From NCBI RefSeq assembly GCF_902806455.1, contig NZ_CADCWQ010000001.1, forward strand, positions 1,674,001 through 1,738,000: a stretch of DNA of 64,000 nucleotides, given 5' to 3'. This document shows, piece by piece, positions 1 through 8,563 of this stretch. The notes under the pieces were generated by a model. That model was not told the DNA's origin. It searched no databases and was given only the letters and a program-made list of their open reading frames with translations. Position 1 is the stretch's first letter, and the number at the start of each line of letters is the position of its first letter. Source of the DNA: Virgibacillus doumboii. Its GTDB lineage: Bacteria > Bacillota > Bacilli > Bacillales > Amphibacillaceae. The translations under genes and the position numbers were made by a program.

Positions 1-1216
1 CACTCCACTATATGTGTATGATGTTTCGCTCATACGTGAAAATTGCCGTAAATTTGTCGATACGTTTAAAGACTTAGGTGTAAAGGCACAAGTGGCTTAC
101 GCAAGCAAAGCTTTCTCATCTATTGCAATGCTGCAGGTTGTTAAACAGGAAAAGCTAAGTCTGGACGTTGTCTCCCAGGGCGAGCTGTATACCGCTTTAC
201 AGGCAAACTTTCCACCAGAAAAAATTCACATGCACGGAAATAACAAAAGTATTGATGAACTAACGATGGCTATAGAGTACGAAGTTGGTTGTATTGTAGT
301 TGATAATTTTTATGAGGTCGAGTTAATAAGTAGTTTATTGAATAAATATAATAAGACAATAAATGTCCTCATGCGGGTAACACCTGGGGTTCATTCGAAA
401 ACACATCATTATATAATGACAGGAAATGAAGATTCAAAGTTTGGGTTTAATTTGCATAATGGGCAAGCTGATAAAGCATTTCAGAAATTGTATAATCATG
501 ATAGGATTCATTTCAAGGGATTGCATTGTCATATAGGTTCACAGATTTTTGAGACGGATGGATTTATGCAAACCGCAGAAATGCTATTCAAAAAGCTTCA
601 GGAATGGAAGTCAATGTACAACTATTCCCCTGAAGTCCTTAATTTTGGCGGGGGATTTGGTATTCGGTATACAAAAGATGATAAGCCGCTCACCTTTTCC
701 ACATATGTAGAAGAACTGGTAGCTACCGTTAAAAAACATACAGCAGTACTTGATATACCAGCACCTGAAATTTGGATTGAGCCAGGACGGGCGATAGCAG
801 GAAATGCCGGGTTAACATTATATACGGTTGGTTCTATGAAAGACATTCCCGGGGTCCGTAAATATATTTCGGTTGATGGAGGAATGACTGATAATCTACG
901 ACCGGCCCTTTATCAGGCAAAATACGAGGGTGTGTTGGCGAACAAAGCCTCACAGCCAGCAGAAGATTTGGTTTCTGTTGCAGGAAAATGCTGCGAATCG
1001 GGTGACATGCTTATCTGGGATCTTCCATTACCAGCTGTTGAAAACAGTGATATACTGGCTGTGTTTTCAACTGGTGCATATGGATACTCAATGGCAAATC
1101 ACTATAATCGATTCCCAAATCCTGCAGTCGTTTTTGTGGAGAACGGCCAGGATAAATTGGTTGTTCAGCGGGAGAGTTTTCGCGATGTCGTTCAAAACGA
1201 TTTATCGTACGAATAA
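1..1216 (+). CDS. lysA: Diaminopimelate decarboxylase (5' end cut by window)
   Basis: Converts meso-diaminopimelate to L-lysine with pyridoxal phosphate, the last step of lysine synthesis. The reading frame is already open at base 2 and encodes TPLYVYD, the usual N-terminal stretch of LysA, so the true start lies outside the window and only about the last 404 residues are here. Family marks are the PLP-lysine segment AYASKAFSS, the glycine-rich GGGFG, EPGRA, the substrate-binding CESGD and GAYGYSM near the C-terminus. In B. subtilis lysA is also followed by ppiB. The fold-type III alanine-racemase-like family is clear. A plain arginine decarboxylase of this fold is unlikely given the size and context. 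Confidence 0.95.
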   Translation, partial: TPLYVYDVSLIRENCRKFVDTFKDLGVKAQVAYASKAFSSIAMLQVVKQEKLSLDVVSQGELYTALQANFPPEKIHMHGNNKSIDELTMAIEYEVGCIVVDNFYEVELISSLLNKYNKTINVLMRVTPGVHSKTHHYIMTGNEDSKFGFNLHNGQADKAFQKLYNHDRIHFKGLHCHIGSQIFETDGFMQTAEMLFKKLQEWKSMYNYSPEVLNFGGGFGIRYTKDDKPLTFSTYVEELVATVKKHTAVLDIPAPEIWIEPGRAIAGNAGLTLYTVGSMKDIPGVRKYISVDGGMTDNLRPALYQAKYEGVLANKASQPAEDLVSVAGKCCESGDMLIWDLPLPAVENSDILAVFSTGAYGYSMANHYNRFPNPAVVFVENGQDKLVVQRESFRDVVQNDLSYE

Positions 1217-1225
1217 AAATGTAAC

Positions 1226-1254
1226 TTGTATTCTTTTAATAGAATGGATAAAAT
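1226..1254 (+). promoter_or_regulatory. Probable SigA promoter of ppiB
   Basis: TTGTAT and TAAAAT are separated by 17 bp, just after lysA. This would give ppiB its own transcript with a leader of about 80 bases. Confidence 0.45.
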
Positions 1255-1342
1255 GAATTGATAGACAGTAATTTAATTGCAACAGCCCTTGAAAAAGAGC
1301 TAATAAAAATTGTTTCTTATGAACATAAAAGGAGATGGAATT

Positions 1343-1777
1343 ATGAGCACGGGTTATATATTAATGGAAAATGGTAATAGAATTGAATTTGAACTTTATC
1401 CGAATGAAGCTCCAAATACAGTAGCAAACTTTGAGAAATTAGCGAACAGCAACTTTTATGATGGATTAACCTTTCATCGTGTGATCGATGGCTTTGTCAG
1501 TCAAGGCGGTTGTCCAAACGGAAATGGAACAGGCTCGGCAGGATATACGATAAAATGCGAAACAGAAGGTAATCCGCACAAGCATGCTGAGGGTTCATTA
1601 TCAATGGCACATGCTGGTAAAGATACCGGAAGTTGTCAATTTTTCATTGTACACGAACCACAGCCGCATCTGGATGGTGTTCACACTGTATTCGGCCAGG
1701 TTACATCAGGTATTGAACATGCTAAAGCGATGAAAAACGGGGACGTAATGAAGGAAATAACGATTTATTCAGAGTAA
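1343..1777 (+). CDS. ppiB: Peptidyl-prolyl cis-trans isomerase, cyclophilin type
   Basis: Cytoplasmic cyclophilin that speeds proline isomerisation during protein folding; 144 aa, matching PpiB of B. subtilis in size. Cyclophilin marks are [13 protein letters not shown], the SMAH segment after the G-rich loop, and SCQFFI. The start is the ATG preceded by AAAAGGAGATGG. An upstream in-frame ATG at 1310 has no ribosome binding site and would add residues the family lacks. It sits between lysA and a membrane peptidase gene 13 bp downstream, so the two may be co-transcribed. Confidence 0.95.
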   Translation: MSTGYILMENGNRIEFELYPNEAPNTVANFEKLANSNFYDGLTFHRVIDGFVSQGGCPNGNGTGSAGYTIKCETEGNPHKHAEGSLSMAHAGKDTGSCQFFIVHEPQPHLDGVHTVFGQVTSGIEHAKAMKNGDVMKEITIYSE

Positions 1778-1790
1778 CGGGCCAGCCATT

Positions 1791-2255
1791 ATGGATATTT
1801 ACTTGCTCCTGTATCTTGTAATTATTGCAGCCCCCGTTGGTACATTAATACACGAAACCGGACATGTAATCGGCGCCAGAATGTTTCATGCAGATAATGT
1901 AAAATTATCAATCGGGACAGGAAGAAAGATCAGCAGTTTTTCCTTCCATAAAGTCCGGATAATGATACGTTCGATTTTCTTTATTGGCGGAATGGCATCC
2001 AGTGACAGAAAAACCCCGTATAAAACACATGAAATTGTAATAATAGCTATGTGTGGACCATTAAATAATGGGGTATTTGCCTGTCTGCTGTTTTTTCTTT
2101 ATCTAGTATTTCCAACTAGTTATCTGTTATTACTTCTACTATTTAACTTGTGGGTTGCAATTATTAATTTGGTTCCGTTTCAATTTAAAGGAAAAAAATC
2201 AGATGGTTATACAATATACAAAGCATTAACACGGAAAAGCACGCAATATGAATGA
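1791..2255 (+). CDS. Small M50-like membrane metallopeptidase, function unknown
   Basis: A 154-aa hydrophobic protein with an HETGH zinc-binding motif (residues 21-25) inside or beside the first membrane segment. There are two or three further hydrophobic stretches, then NLVPF and a late SDGY segment. The order HExxH, later Asn-Pro-type motif and an Asp-Gly near the end is what site-2-protease-like (M50) intramembrane proteases show, here in a minimal form. This supports the fold, not a substrate. It starts 13 bp after ppiB, suggesting the same transcript. I do not recognise a B. subtilis counterpart at this position. Confidence 0.6.
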   Translation: MDIYLLLYLVIIAAPVGTLIHETGHVIGARMFHADNVKLSIGTGRKISSFSFHKVRIMIRSIFFIGGMASSDRKTPYKTHEIVIIAMCGPLNNGVFACLLFFLYLVFPTSYLLLLLLFNLWVAIINLVPFQFKGKKSDGYTIYKALTRKSTQYE

Positions 2256-2322
2256 TGGTAAAAACAGTTTGCTGTATGATTTATATTAAATCTGTCAATG
2301 CTTGATAGAGGATGAATTCAAA

Positions 2323-2418
2323 TTGAGTCAACGTAAAAAGAATTGGATTTTATTTTTTGTTCTATTAACACTTAGTATAATTTGGGGATTCATTTACTGG
2401 ATTGTATTTGTTTTTTGA
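2323..2418 (+). CDS. Possible 31-aa single-membrane-span peptide
   Basis: A TTG-initiated frame encodes a short basic start (SQRKKN) followed by one hydrophobic segment of about 22 residues ending at TGA. A GAGG lies about 11 bases upstream, which is far for a good ribosome binding site. The basic-then-hydrophobic layout is typical of real small membrane peptides, but chance cannot be excluded. Confidence 0.3.
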   Translation: MSQRKKNWILFFVLLTLSIIWGFIYWIVFVF

Positions 2419-2422
2419 AAAA

Positions 2423-2441
2423 CTGAATTTGACAAATTCAG
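2423..2441. repeat. 19-bp palindrome, possible operator
   Basis: CTGAATTTG and CAAATTCAG form a perfect 9-bp dyad around one central A, in the gap before ribT. The one-base loop makes an RNA hairpin unlikely, so a protein-binding dyad is the more natural reading. No binder can be named. Confidence 0.35.
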
Positions 2442-2563
2442 CGTGATGTTGCATAAATAAATAGACGAACTAAAATCGTTACAATAATTAAGTGGGGTAC
2501 TTTAGATAAAAATATACTTTTTAAAATTTAGCTATCAAATTCTGACAAGTTTATTTCTAATGA

Positions 2564-2944
<381 letters not shown>

Positions 2945-2946
2945 AC

Positions 2947-2978
2947 AAAAGCCAGCCCGGTATAAAGGCTGGCTTTTA
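2947..2978 (+). terminator. Rho-independent terminator after ribT
   Basis: AAAAGCCAGCC pairs with GGCTGGCTTTT around a short loop. The A-run and U-run on both sides mean it can also serve the convergent small gene on the minus strand. Confidence 0.8.
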
Positions 2979-2998
2979 TCGGGATGTTTATTCTAACA

Positions 2999-3082
2999 TT
3001 ACATCCAGGCAGCACCAACGATAATCAGTAGAATGAACAGTACAACGATTAGTGAAAATCCTCCGCCATAATTAGCACCCAT
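2999..3082 (-). CDS. YjcZ-family small sporulation peptide
   Basis: A 27-aa peptide starting MGANYGGG, followed by one hydrophobic helix of valines, leucines and isoleucines ending GAAWM. The glycine/tyrosine-rich N-terminus plus a single hydrophobic segment is the signature of the YjcZ/SscA group of tiny sporulation membrane peptides in Bacillaceae. AAAGGAGGAATAG lies just upstream of the ATG. It is transcribed away from scpA and converges on ribT. Its role in spores is not known in detail. Confidence 0.75.
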   Translation of the reverse strand: MGANYGGGFSLIVVLFILLIIVGAAWM

Positions 3083-3242
3083 AGTTCTATTCCTCCTTTT
3101 CCTCTTAACGAATAAATGTTTTTTTGATAACATTTATCTTACATTAATAGCTTATGTTGACATGAGCCGTGGTGTATAGGCGATTATGACAAAAATTAAA
3201 TTCGTATAATATTTAACTTGCCTATTATAAAGGAGGAGGCTT

Positions 3243-3977
3243 ATGAATGAATCATATCAGGTGAAATTGGATGCTTTTGAGGGGCCGCTCGACCTATTGC
3301 TGCATTTAATTAACCAATACGAGATTGACATATATGATATTCCTGTTGCACAAATAACTGAGCAATATATGAATTACATACATACAATGCAACGCCTCGA
3401 ATTGAACGTAGCCAGTGAATATCTTGTCATGGCGGCAACATTATTGGCATTAAAAAGTCAGATGCTCTTGCCCAATCAGGAAATTGATGAAGAAGATGAA
3501 GAATATATGGAAGATCCAAGGGAAGAGCTGATGCAGCGTCTGATTGAATACAGAAAATATAAAGATGCTGCAGAAAAATTAAAGGAAAAGGAAATCGATG
3601 CAAATCAGATTTTCACCAGGCCGCCGGTAGTATTTGATTACATCGATACCAAGCAGCCAGTGACAAAAGGCGATACATCCATCTATGATATGATTCATGC
3701 ATTGGAAAGAATGTTTGAACGGAAGAAATGGAATGAACCGTTGGAAACAAAGGTTAAACGCGGTGATATTCCGATTGAACAGCGAATGACAGAAGTGCTG
3801 CGTGTCGTTAAAAGTTCAAAACAGGGTGTAGCGTTTGATCATTTGTTCCAGTACCCGTCCCGTTCCCATATTGTAGTTACATTTATGGCGATTTTGGAAT
3901 TGATGAAAAGTAATGAAGTACAATGCAAACAGGAAAAACATTTTGATGTATTATATGTTTTTTATATGGGGGATTGA
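3243..3977 (+). CDS. scpA: Segregation and condensation protein A (kleisin)
   Basis: Kleisin subunit that bridges the SMC ATPase heads in the bacterial condensin and is needed for chromosome segregation; 244 aa. The N-terminus (KLDAFEGPLDLLLHLINQ) is the characteristic SMC-neck-binding helix region, followed by an acidic middle and a winged-helix C-terminus with RSHIVVTFMAILELM. AAAGGAGGAGGC precedes the ATG. scpB follows immediately, as in almost all Firmicutes, and forms the complex with it. Confidence 0.97.
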   Translation: MNESYQVKLDAFEGPLDLLLHLINQYEIDIYDIPVAQITEQYMNYIHTMQRLELNVASEYLVMAATLLALKSQMLLPNQEIDEEDEEYMEDPREELMQRLIEYRKYKDAAEKLKEKEIDANQIFTRPPVVFDYIDTKQPVTKGDTSIYDMIHALERMFERKKWNEPLETKVKRGDIPIEQRMTEVLRVVKSSKQGVAFDHLFQYPSRSHIVVTFMAILELMKSNEVQCKQEKHFDVLYVFYMGD

Positions 3978-3979
3978 CA

Positions 3980-4576
3980 GTGGAAATCAATGATTTAAAA
4001 GCAATCACAGAAGGGCTGTTATTTGCCAGTGGCGATGAAGGGATAACGGTCAAACAATTATCCCGAATTCTGGATATCACAGAAACAACCGTTGATCATT
4101 TGCTTGAGGAACTGAAATATGACTATGAAAATACGGATCGTGGAATCATGATCATGCAATCACATCAGCTGTATCATTTAACAACTAAGCCGGAACACAG
4201 TGCTTATTTTAAAAAACTTATTGAAACTCCTCAGGCAACAAGAATGTCACAGGCAGCATTGGAAACGCTTGCCATTATCGCATATCGGCAACCTATCACA
4301 CGGACGGAAATTGAAGATGTCCGAGGTGTAAAAAGTGACAGGCCAGTACAAACATTAATTGCCAGATCACTGATTGAGGAGGTTGGCAGAAGAGAAAGTG
4401 TTGGCCGCCCGGTTTTATTTGGTACATCGAAGGATTTTTTAACGTATTTTGGCTTAACCTCCCTTGAAGAACTTCCTCCATTGCCGGAAAATCCGAACGA
4501 AGAAGAAATTGAACAGGAAGCGGATTTATTTTTTGAAAAGTTTTCGGAACAGCTGGATTCCAGTAATAATAATTAA
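3980..4576 (+). CDS. scpB: Segregation and condensation protein B
   Basis: Winged-helix partner of ScpA in the SMC condensin; about 198 aa, with the conserved core ETLAIIAYRQPITRTEIEDV and RGVKSD. I chose the GTG at 3980 because GGGGGA ends seven bases before it. A TTG at 3974 overlapping the scpA stop is possible but lies directly on the ribosome binding site. The acidic tail (EEEIEQE) is normal for the family. Confidence 0.95.
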   Translation: MEINDLKAITEGLLFASGDEGITVKQLSRILDITETTVDHLLEELKYDYENTDRGIMIMQSHQLYHLTTKPEHSAYFKKLIETPQATRMSQAALETLAIIAYRQPITRTEIEDVRGVKSDRPVQTLIARSLIEEVGRRESVGRPVLFGTSKDFLTYFGLTSLEELPPLPENPNEEEIEQEADLFFEKFSEQLDSSNNN

Positions 4577-4637
4577 TACATTCTTATTTTAATTCATGGT
4601 ATTTTAGTAAATTTTGTTGCTTTTTAACCTCGTAGTT

Positions 4638-4731
4638 GATATAAACTGCGACGTAACTTTATATGAATGTTAGTCCGCAACGGTATTATAGCACTCAATC
4701 TTTTTTAAAAAGTTACGTTGCATTTTATGCC
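4638..4731. repeat. Repeat family copy A (short, ends only)
   Basis: GATATAAACTGCGACGTAAC at the left end and the inverted GTTACGTTGCATTTTATGC at the right match the terminal inverted repeats of the larger copies at 36.1, 47.2 and 53.7 kb. The right part (TATAGCACTC, then an A/T-run and GTTAC) resembles the right end of the 47.2-kb copy. The GC-rich arms are missing, so this looks like an internally deleted member. It fills much of the gap between scpB and dacB. Confidence 0.65.
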
Positions 4732-4779
4732 TTTTGTGTCAAAAATAGACAATCTATACCGAAAATAGCCTGATTCATT

Positions 4780-4812
4780 AATCCTTGCATTCTGTATGTA
4801 AGGATTTATTTA
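4780..4812 (+). terminator. Likely terminator of scpAB
   Basis: AATCCTTGCAT and ATGTAAGGATT can pair (one G-U) around TCTGT, followed by a T-rich tail. It is separated from scpB by repeat copy A. Confidence 0.55.
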
Positions 4813-4818
4813 TTTAAA

Positions 4819-4846
4819 TCATATCTAATCATACCGTGCATAAAAT
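4819..4846 (+). promoter_or_regulatory. Possible sigma-E promoter of dacB-spmAB
   Basis: TCATATC and CATAAAAT are 13 bp apart, close to the mother-cell sigma-E pattern. In B. subtilis the dacB operon is under sigma-E. The assignment rests on this similarity and the context. Confidence 0.4.
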
Positions 4847-4879
4847 ATACAGATAAACCATCAGCGGGAGGAACCAACT

Positions 4880-5974
4880 ATGCGTTATGCGGTAATTATA
4901 CTATGCCTTCTTTTAAGCAGTTTTTTTTATCCTGAAGTTGGACGAGCGAAACCTGGAGTTTCGGCTAATAATGCTGTATTAATGGAACAATCATCTGGAC
5001 GGGTACTAGTTAACAAAGGTGCGCATGATAAACAGCCAATAGCCAGTATAACGAAAATTATGACAGCTATCATTGCCATTGAATCGGGAAAATTAAATGA
5101 AACGGTGACAGTGAGTGAACGGGCTGTACAAGAAATAGGATCTTCCATTTATTTGGAAAAGGGAGAAAAAATCAAATTAGAGGATCTAGTTTATGGATTA
5201 ATGCTTCGTTCTGGTAATGATGCAGCTGTAGCAATCAGTGAGCATGTTGGCGGGAGTATGGAAGGTTTTGTTCATTTGATGAACAAAAAAGCTCGCTGGC
5301 TCGGAATGACAAATACATCTTTTGACAATCCTCATGGTCTTGATTCTGAAGATCATTATTCCACTGCATATGACATGGCATTGCTTATGCGCTATGCGAT
5401 GAACAATGAACAGTTTCGGGAAATAACAAAAACTGAAAACTTTAAATCTGAAAACAGGGCCTATTCCTGGCAAAATAAAAATAGATTACTGACACAATTA
5501 TATGAATATTGTATCGGCGGAAAAACCGGTTATACAAAAACAGCCGGCAGAACCCTGGTAACGGCAGCAAAGAAAAATGATATGACATTGATTGCTGTAA
5601 CATTGAATGGTCCGGATGACTGGAATGATCATATCGGAATGTTTGAATGGGGGTTTGAAAAATATGATATGACGACAATTGATAACAGAGGGAAGACAAA
5701 ATATAACTTAAACGGTTCTGACAATAATGCAATAGGCTATTTACATCATGATATAGTATTGCCTCTTAAGGAAAACGAACAGACTGCGATTGAAAGCAAG
5801 TCGTATATTTTAAACAATGCTCCGGAAACAACAGATGAAGTCATTGGAAAAACCATCTATTTTATCAACTCGAAGCCAGTTATGGAAACACCAATATATT
5901 CAGAACAAAACTGGAATGATTACTTTTTTGAAAATATCCTCACAGTTTATCAACGGATAATAGGGTTGAAATAA
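4880..5974 (+). CDS. dacB: Sporulation D-alanyl-D-alanine carboxypeptidase (PBP5*)
   Basis: Penicillin-binding protein that trims pentapeptides in the spore cortex and so limits cross-linking; 364 aa. A signal peptide ends near GRAKP. The serine-peptidase S11 triad is complete: SITK (56-59, nucleophile Ser56), SGN (111-113) and KTG (215-217). A C-terminal amphipathic stretch could anchor it in the membrane. It heads the conserved dacB-spmA-spmB operon, with spmA one base after its stop, which separates it from vegetative DacA or DacF. Confidence 0.92.
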   Translation: MRYAVIILCLLLSSFFYPEVGRAKPGVSANNAVLMEQSSGRVLVNKGAHDKQPIASITKIMTAIIAIESGKLNETVTVSERAVQEIGSSIYLEKGEKIKLEDLVYGLMLRSGNDAAVAISEHVGGSMEGFVHLMNKKARWLGMTNTSFDNPHGLDSEDHYSTAYDMALLMRYAMNNEQFREITKTENFKSENRAYSWQNKNRLLTQLYEYCIGGKTGYTKTAGRTLVTAAKKNDMTLIAVTLNGPDDWNDHIGMFEWGFEKYDMTTIDNRGKTKYNLNGSDNNAIGYLHHDIVLPLKENEQTAIESKSYILNNAPETTDEVIGKTIYFINSKPVMETPIYSEQNWNDYFFENILTVYQRIIGLK

Positions 5975-5975
5975 T

Positions 5976-6560
5976 ATGGTGAATTTGATATGGGCAGGTA
6001 TGGCAATTGTTGGGATTGTTTACGCCATGTTCAATGGCACAATGGAAGATGTGAATAAAGCGTTATTTGAAAGTGCCGATGATGCGGTTTCGATTTCAAT
6101 CGGATTGATAAGTATATTAGTATTTTGGCTGGGGATTATGAAAGTGGCAGAAAAAGCAGGAATACTACAGGTGCTGACTAAATTGTTCAGGCCATTTGTC
6201 GTCAAATTATTCCCCGACATACCAAAGGATCACCCGGCAATGGGGTATATTCTTTCAAATTTTACAGCAAATATTTTCGGGTTGGGTAATGCAGCAACAC
6301 CAATGGGTATAAAAGCGATGGAGCAAATGAAGGAATTAAGTGGGACAGACACCGCATCCAGGTCAATGATTACTTTTTTGGCATTAAATACATCCAGTTT
6401 GACAATTATTCCAACAACCGTAATCGCAATACGTATGCAATATGATTCTGCATCGCCCACTGAGATTGTTGGCACCACAATTATTGCAACAGTTATTTCT
6501 TCACTTAGTGCGATAATAATTGATCGGTTCTTTTATTACAGAAGTCGCAGGAGGAAATAG
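5976..6560 (+). CDS. spmA: Spore maturation protein A
   Basis: A 194-aa multi-pass membrane protein of the nucleoside-recognition (Gate) family, required with SpmB for spore core dehydration. Visible are several hydrophobic helices, the conserved NFTANIFGLGNAATPMG motif and a basic tail (YRSRRRK). The ATG begins one base after the dacB stop, so translation is probably coupled. The transported substance is not known. Confidence 0.95.
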   Translation: MVNLIWAGMAIVGIVYAMFNGTMEDVNKALFESADDAVSISIGLISILVFWLGIMKVAEKAGILQVLTKLFRPFVVKLFPDIPKDHPAMGYILSNFTANIFGLGNAATPMGIKAMEQMKELSGTDTASRSMITFLALNTSSLTIIPTTVIAIRMQYDSASPTEIVGTTIIATVISSLSAIIIDRFFYYRSRRRK

Positions 6561-6562
6561 TT

Positions 6563-7099
6563 ATGGGTATTATTACATCAATCAGCACCTGGCTGATCCC
6601 GTGTTTCATACTTATCGTTTTGGTTGTGGCTACGTGGAAACGGGTGCCGACATACGAAATGTTTGTGGAAGGGGGAAAAGATGGTGTCAAAATGGCATTT
6701 TCTTTACTTCCTTTTTTAGTAGGAATGATTGTGGCAATAGCCATTTTACGGAGTTCAGGAGCCTTAGAAGCATTTATCAATTTAATCTCGCCATTTCTTG
6801 TAATGATCGGGGTGCCTCCGGAAATCATTCCACTGGCCCTGGTTAGGCCAATCTCCGGTACCGCAGCTCTGGGGATGACTACAGAATTGATTGGCACACA
6901 TGGACCTGATACATTTATCGGAAGATTAGCCTCGACGATGCAGGGAAGTACAGATACAACCCTATATATATTAACCGTGTATTTCGGGGCAGTCGGGATC
7001 AGGAAAATGGGCTACGCACTAAAGGTTGGACTATTGGCTGACTTAGTTGGTATAATTGCTTCGATAATAGTAGTAACAATAATATTTGGTTTATCATAA
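6563..7099 (+). CDS. spmB: Spore maturation protein B
   Basis: A 178-aa polytopic membrane protein of the same Gate/nucleoside-recognition family as SpmA and its functional partner in cortex maturation and spore heat resistance. The core RPISGTAALGMTTELI and GSTDTTLYILTVYFG segments are the conserved family motifs. It starts two bases after spmA, preceded by GCAGGAGGAAA. The operon ends with a strong hairpin after the stop. Confidence 0.95.
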   Translation: MGIITSISTWLIPCFILIVLVVATWKRVPTYEMFVEGGKDGVKMAFSLLPFLVGMIVAIAILRSSGALEAFINLISPFLVMIGVPPEIIPLALVRPISGTAALGMTTELIGTHGPDTFIGRLASTMQGSTDTTLYILTVYFGAVGIRKMGYALKVGLLADLVGIIASIIVVTIIFGLS

Positions 7100-7102
7100 A
7101 AG

Positions 7103-7135
7103 TAGCGTTAACATGAGGTTAACGCTATTATTATG
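7103..7135 (+). terminator. Hairpin after spmB
   Basis: TAGCGTTAAC and GTTAACGCTA form a perfect 10-bp stem around ATGAG. The tail TTATTATGTTT is only moderately T-rich, so it may be a weak terminator. Confidence 0.6.
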
Positions 7136-7165
7136 TTTAAAAGTATAATCGGAAATGGTGATATA

Positions 7166-7897
7166 ATGACAGATTCAGTGGAACGATTGCAAAAGGTTAT
7201 CGCGCAAAGCGGGGTGACTTCAAGAAGAAAAGCAGAAAAACTTATTGTTGACGGCAAGGTAAAAGTTAATCATAAAACAGTAACTGAACTGGGTACGAAA
7301 GTGACGCCGCATGACGATATTGAGGTTAATGGGGTGCTGCTTGAAAAGGAAGCACCAGTATATTACATGCTCTATAAACCAAGAGGAGTCATTTCAAGTA
7401 TAAAGGATGACAAGGGAAGAAAGGTCGTAACGGATTTTCTTGGAGAAGTACCGGAGCGGATTTATCCGATCGGCAGACTGGATTATGACACATCGGGTAT
7501 TTTGTTATTAACCAACGATGGAAACTTTGCAAATCTGTTAATGCATCCAAGTCATGGCGTTGATAAAGTTTATGTTGCAAAAATAAAAGGAATCCCCGAA
7601 AAGCGTGAACTTCAAAAACTAAGAAAAGGTGTCAGAGACGGTGACGACTTATTAAAAGCTGTTAAATATAACATTCTTGAAGTGGACAGGCAAAAAAATA
7701 CGATGATACTGGAATTGACATTGCATGAAGGTAAAAACAGGCATATACGGCGAATGATGGAGAAACTGGGGTATCCAGTATCCAAACTGAAACGGGAAAA
7801 GTACGGATTGTTGACACTGGATGGTATGAAGCCTGGTGATTGCCGTCCGTTAACTCCTCATGAAGTCAAAAAAATGCGGTTGTCGGCACAGAAGTGA
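7166..7897 (+). CDS. rluB: 23S rRNA pseudouridine synthase RluB
   Basis: RsuA/RluB-type pseudouridine synthase of about 243 aa that modifies a uridine in helix 89-90 of 23S rRNA (U2605 in E. coli numbering, known from the family). An S4 RNA-binding domain is at the N-terminus (RLQKVIAQSGVTSRRKAE). The catalytic aspartate is in GRLDYDTSGILLLTNDG, and HEGKNRHIRRM is the family C-motif. The ATG at 7166 is used; an upstream in-frame ATG at 7133 lies in the preceding hairpin tail. The spmB-rluB-resA order is as in B. subtilis. Confidence 0.93.
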   Translation: MTDSVERLQKVIAQSGVTSRRKAEKLIVDGKVKVNHKTVTELGTKVTPHDDIEVNGVLLEKEAPVYYMLYKPRGVISSIKDDKGRKVVTDFLGEVPERIYPIGRLDYDTSGILLLTNDGNFANLLMHPSHGVDKVYVAKIKGIPEKRELQKLRKGVRDGDDLLKAVKYNILEVDRQKNTMILELTLHEGKNRHIRRMMEKLGYPVSKLKREKYGLLTLDGMKPGDCRPLTPHEVKKMRLSAQK

Positions 7898-7935
7898 ATT
7901 GTTGAATAATAGTCAAATTTACCACTGTGTTAACG

Positions 7936-7944
7936 TGCTATAAT
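7936..7944 (+). promoter_or_regulatory. Extended -10 promoter of resABC
   Basis: TGCTATAAT is an extended -10 box 20 bases before the resA ATG. No good -35 is seen (TTTACC, 15 bp upstream, is weak), which fits a promoter needing an activator. In B. subtilis phosphorylated ResD activates resABC. Confidence 0.5.
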
Positions 7945-7963
7945 GGCATGGGAGTGAACAGAC

Positions 7964-8536
7964 ATGAATCTTGACGAAATGAAAAACAATAAAAAGCGAA
8001 AAAAGAGAAAACGGCTGATTTTTCGATCAATAGTATTGGCAATACTGGTTGTAGCAGTTGTATATGCTTTAGTATCGAATTTAACCAAAGATAACACGAA
8101 TGTTGATGTAGGTGATGAAGCACCGGATTTTAAACTTCAGCAAATAAATGAAAACAATCAGCTTGAAACGGTACAACTGAGTGATTTGGAAGGTAAAGGG
8201 GTTATGCTGAATTTCTGGGGAACCTGGTGTAAACCATGCGAAGCGGAAATGCCTTATATGCAACAGCTTTACCCTGAATATAAGGACAAAGGAGTAGAAA
8301 TAGTTGCCGTTAATCTTGACTCAACAGAATTTGTTGTTGATCGTTTTATCGATAAATACGATTTAACCTTTCCAGTACCCTTTGATCCAAAGGAAGTGGT
8401 CATGGATCAGTATAATGTCGGACCTATCCCGAGTACATTTTTCATTAGTCCGGAAGGGGAAATCGTTGAGGTTGTGGAAGGTGCTTTAACTCTGGATAAG
8501 CTGGAAGGATATTTGCAGCAGATTCAGCCTGAATAG
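7964..8536 (+). CDS. resA: Thiol-disulfide oxidoreductase ResA
   Basis: Membrane-tethered, extracytoplasmic thioredoxin-like protein that reduces the CxxCH haem-binding cysteines of apocytochrome c before haem ligation; 190 aa. A highly basic start (KKRKKRKR) is followed by one anchor helix (about residues 20-38). The active site is WCKPC with Cys89 and Cys92. B. subtilis ResA has CEPC, so the residue between the cysteines differs here (Lys for Glu), which could shift the redox potential. IPSTFFI carries the cis-proline. It is first in resABC. Confidence 0.93.
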   Translation: MNLDEMKNNKKRKKRKRLIFRSIVLAILVVAVVYALVSNLTKDNTNVDVGDEAPDFKLQQINENNQLETVQLSDLEGKGVMLNFWGTWCKPCEAEMPYMQQLYPEYKDKGVEIVAVNLDSTEFVVDRFIDKYDLTFPVPFDPKEVVMDQYNVGPIPSTFFISPEGEIVEVVEGALTLDKLEGYLQQIQPE

Positions 8537-8563
8537 AGAATGCAGCTATTGCGAGGGATATGA

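Noticed and set aside
622..846. Minus-strand frame inside lysA
   Set aside because: Shadow of a strongly conserved gene; no start signal or recognisable product. Many similar antisense frames in the window were dismissed for the same reason.
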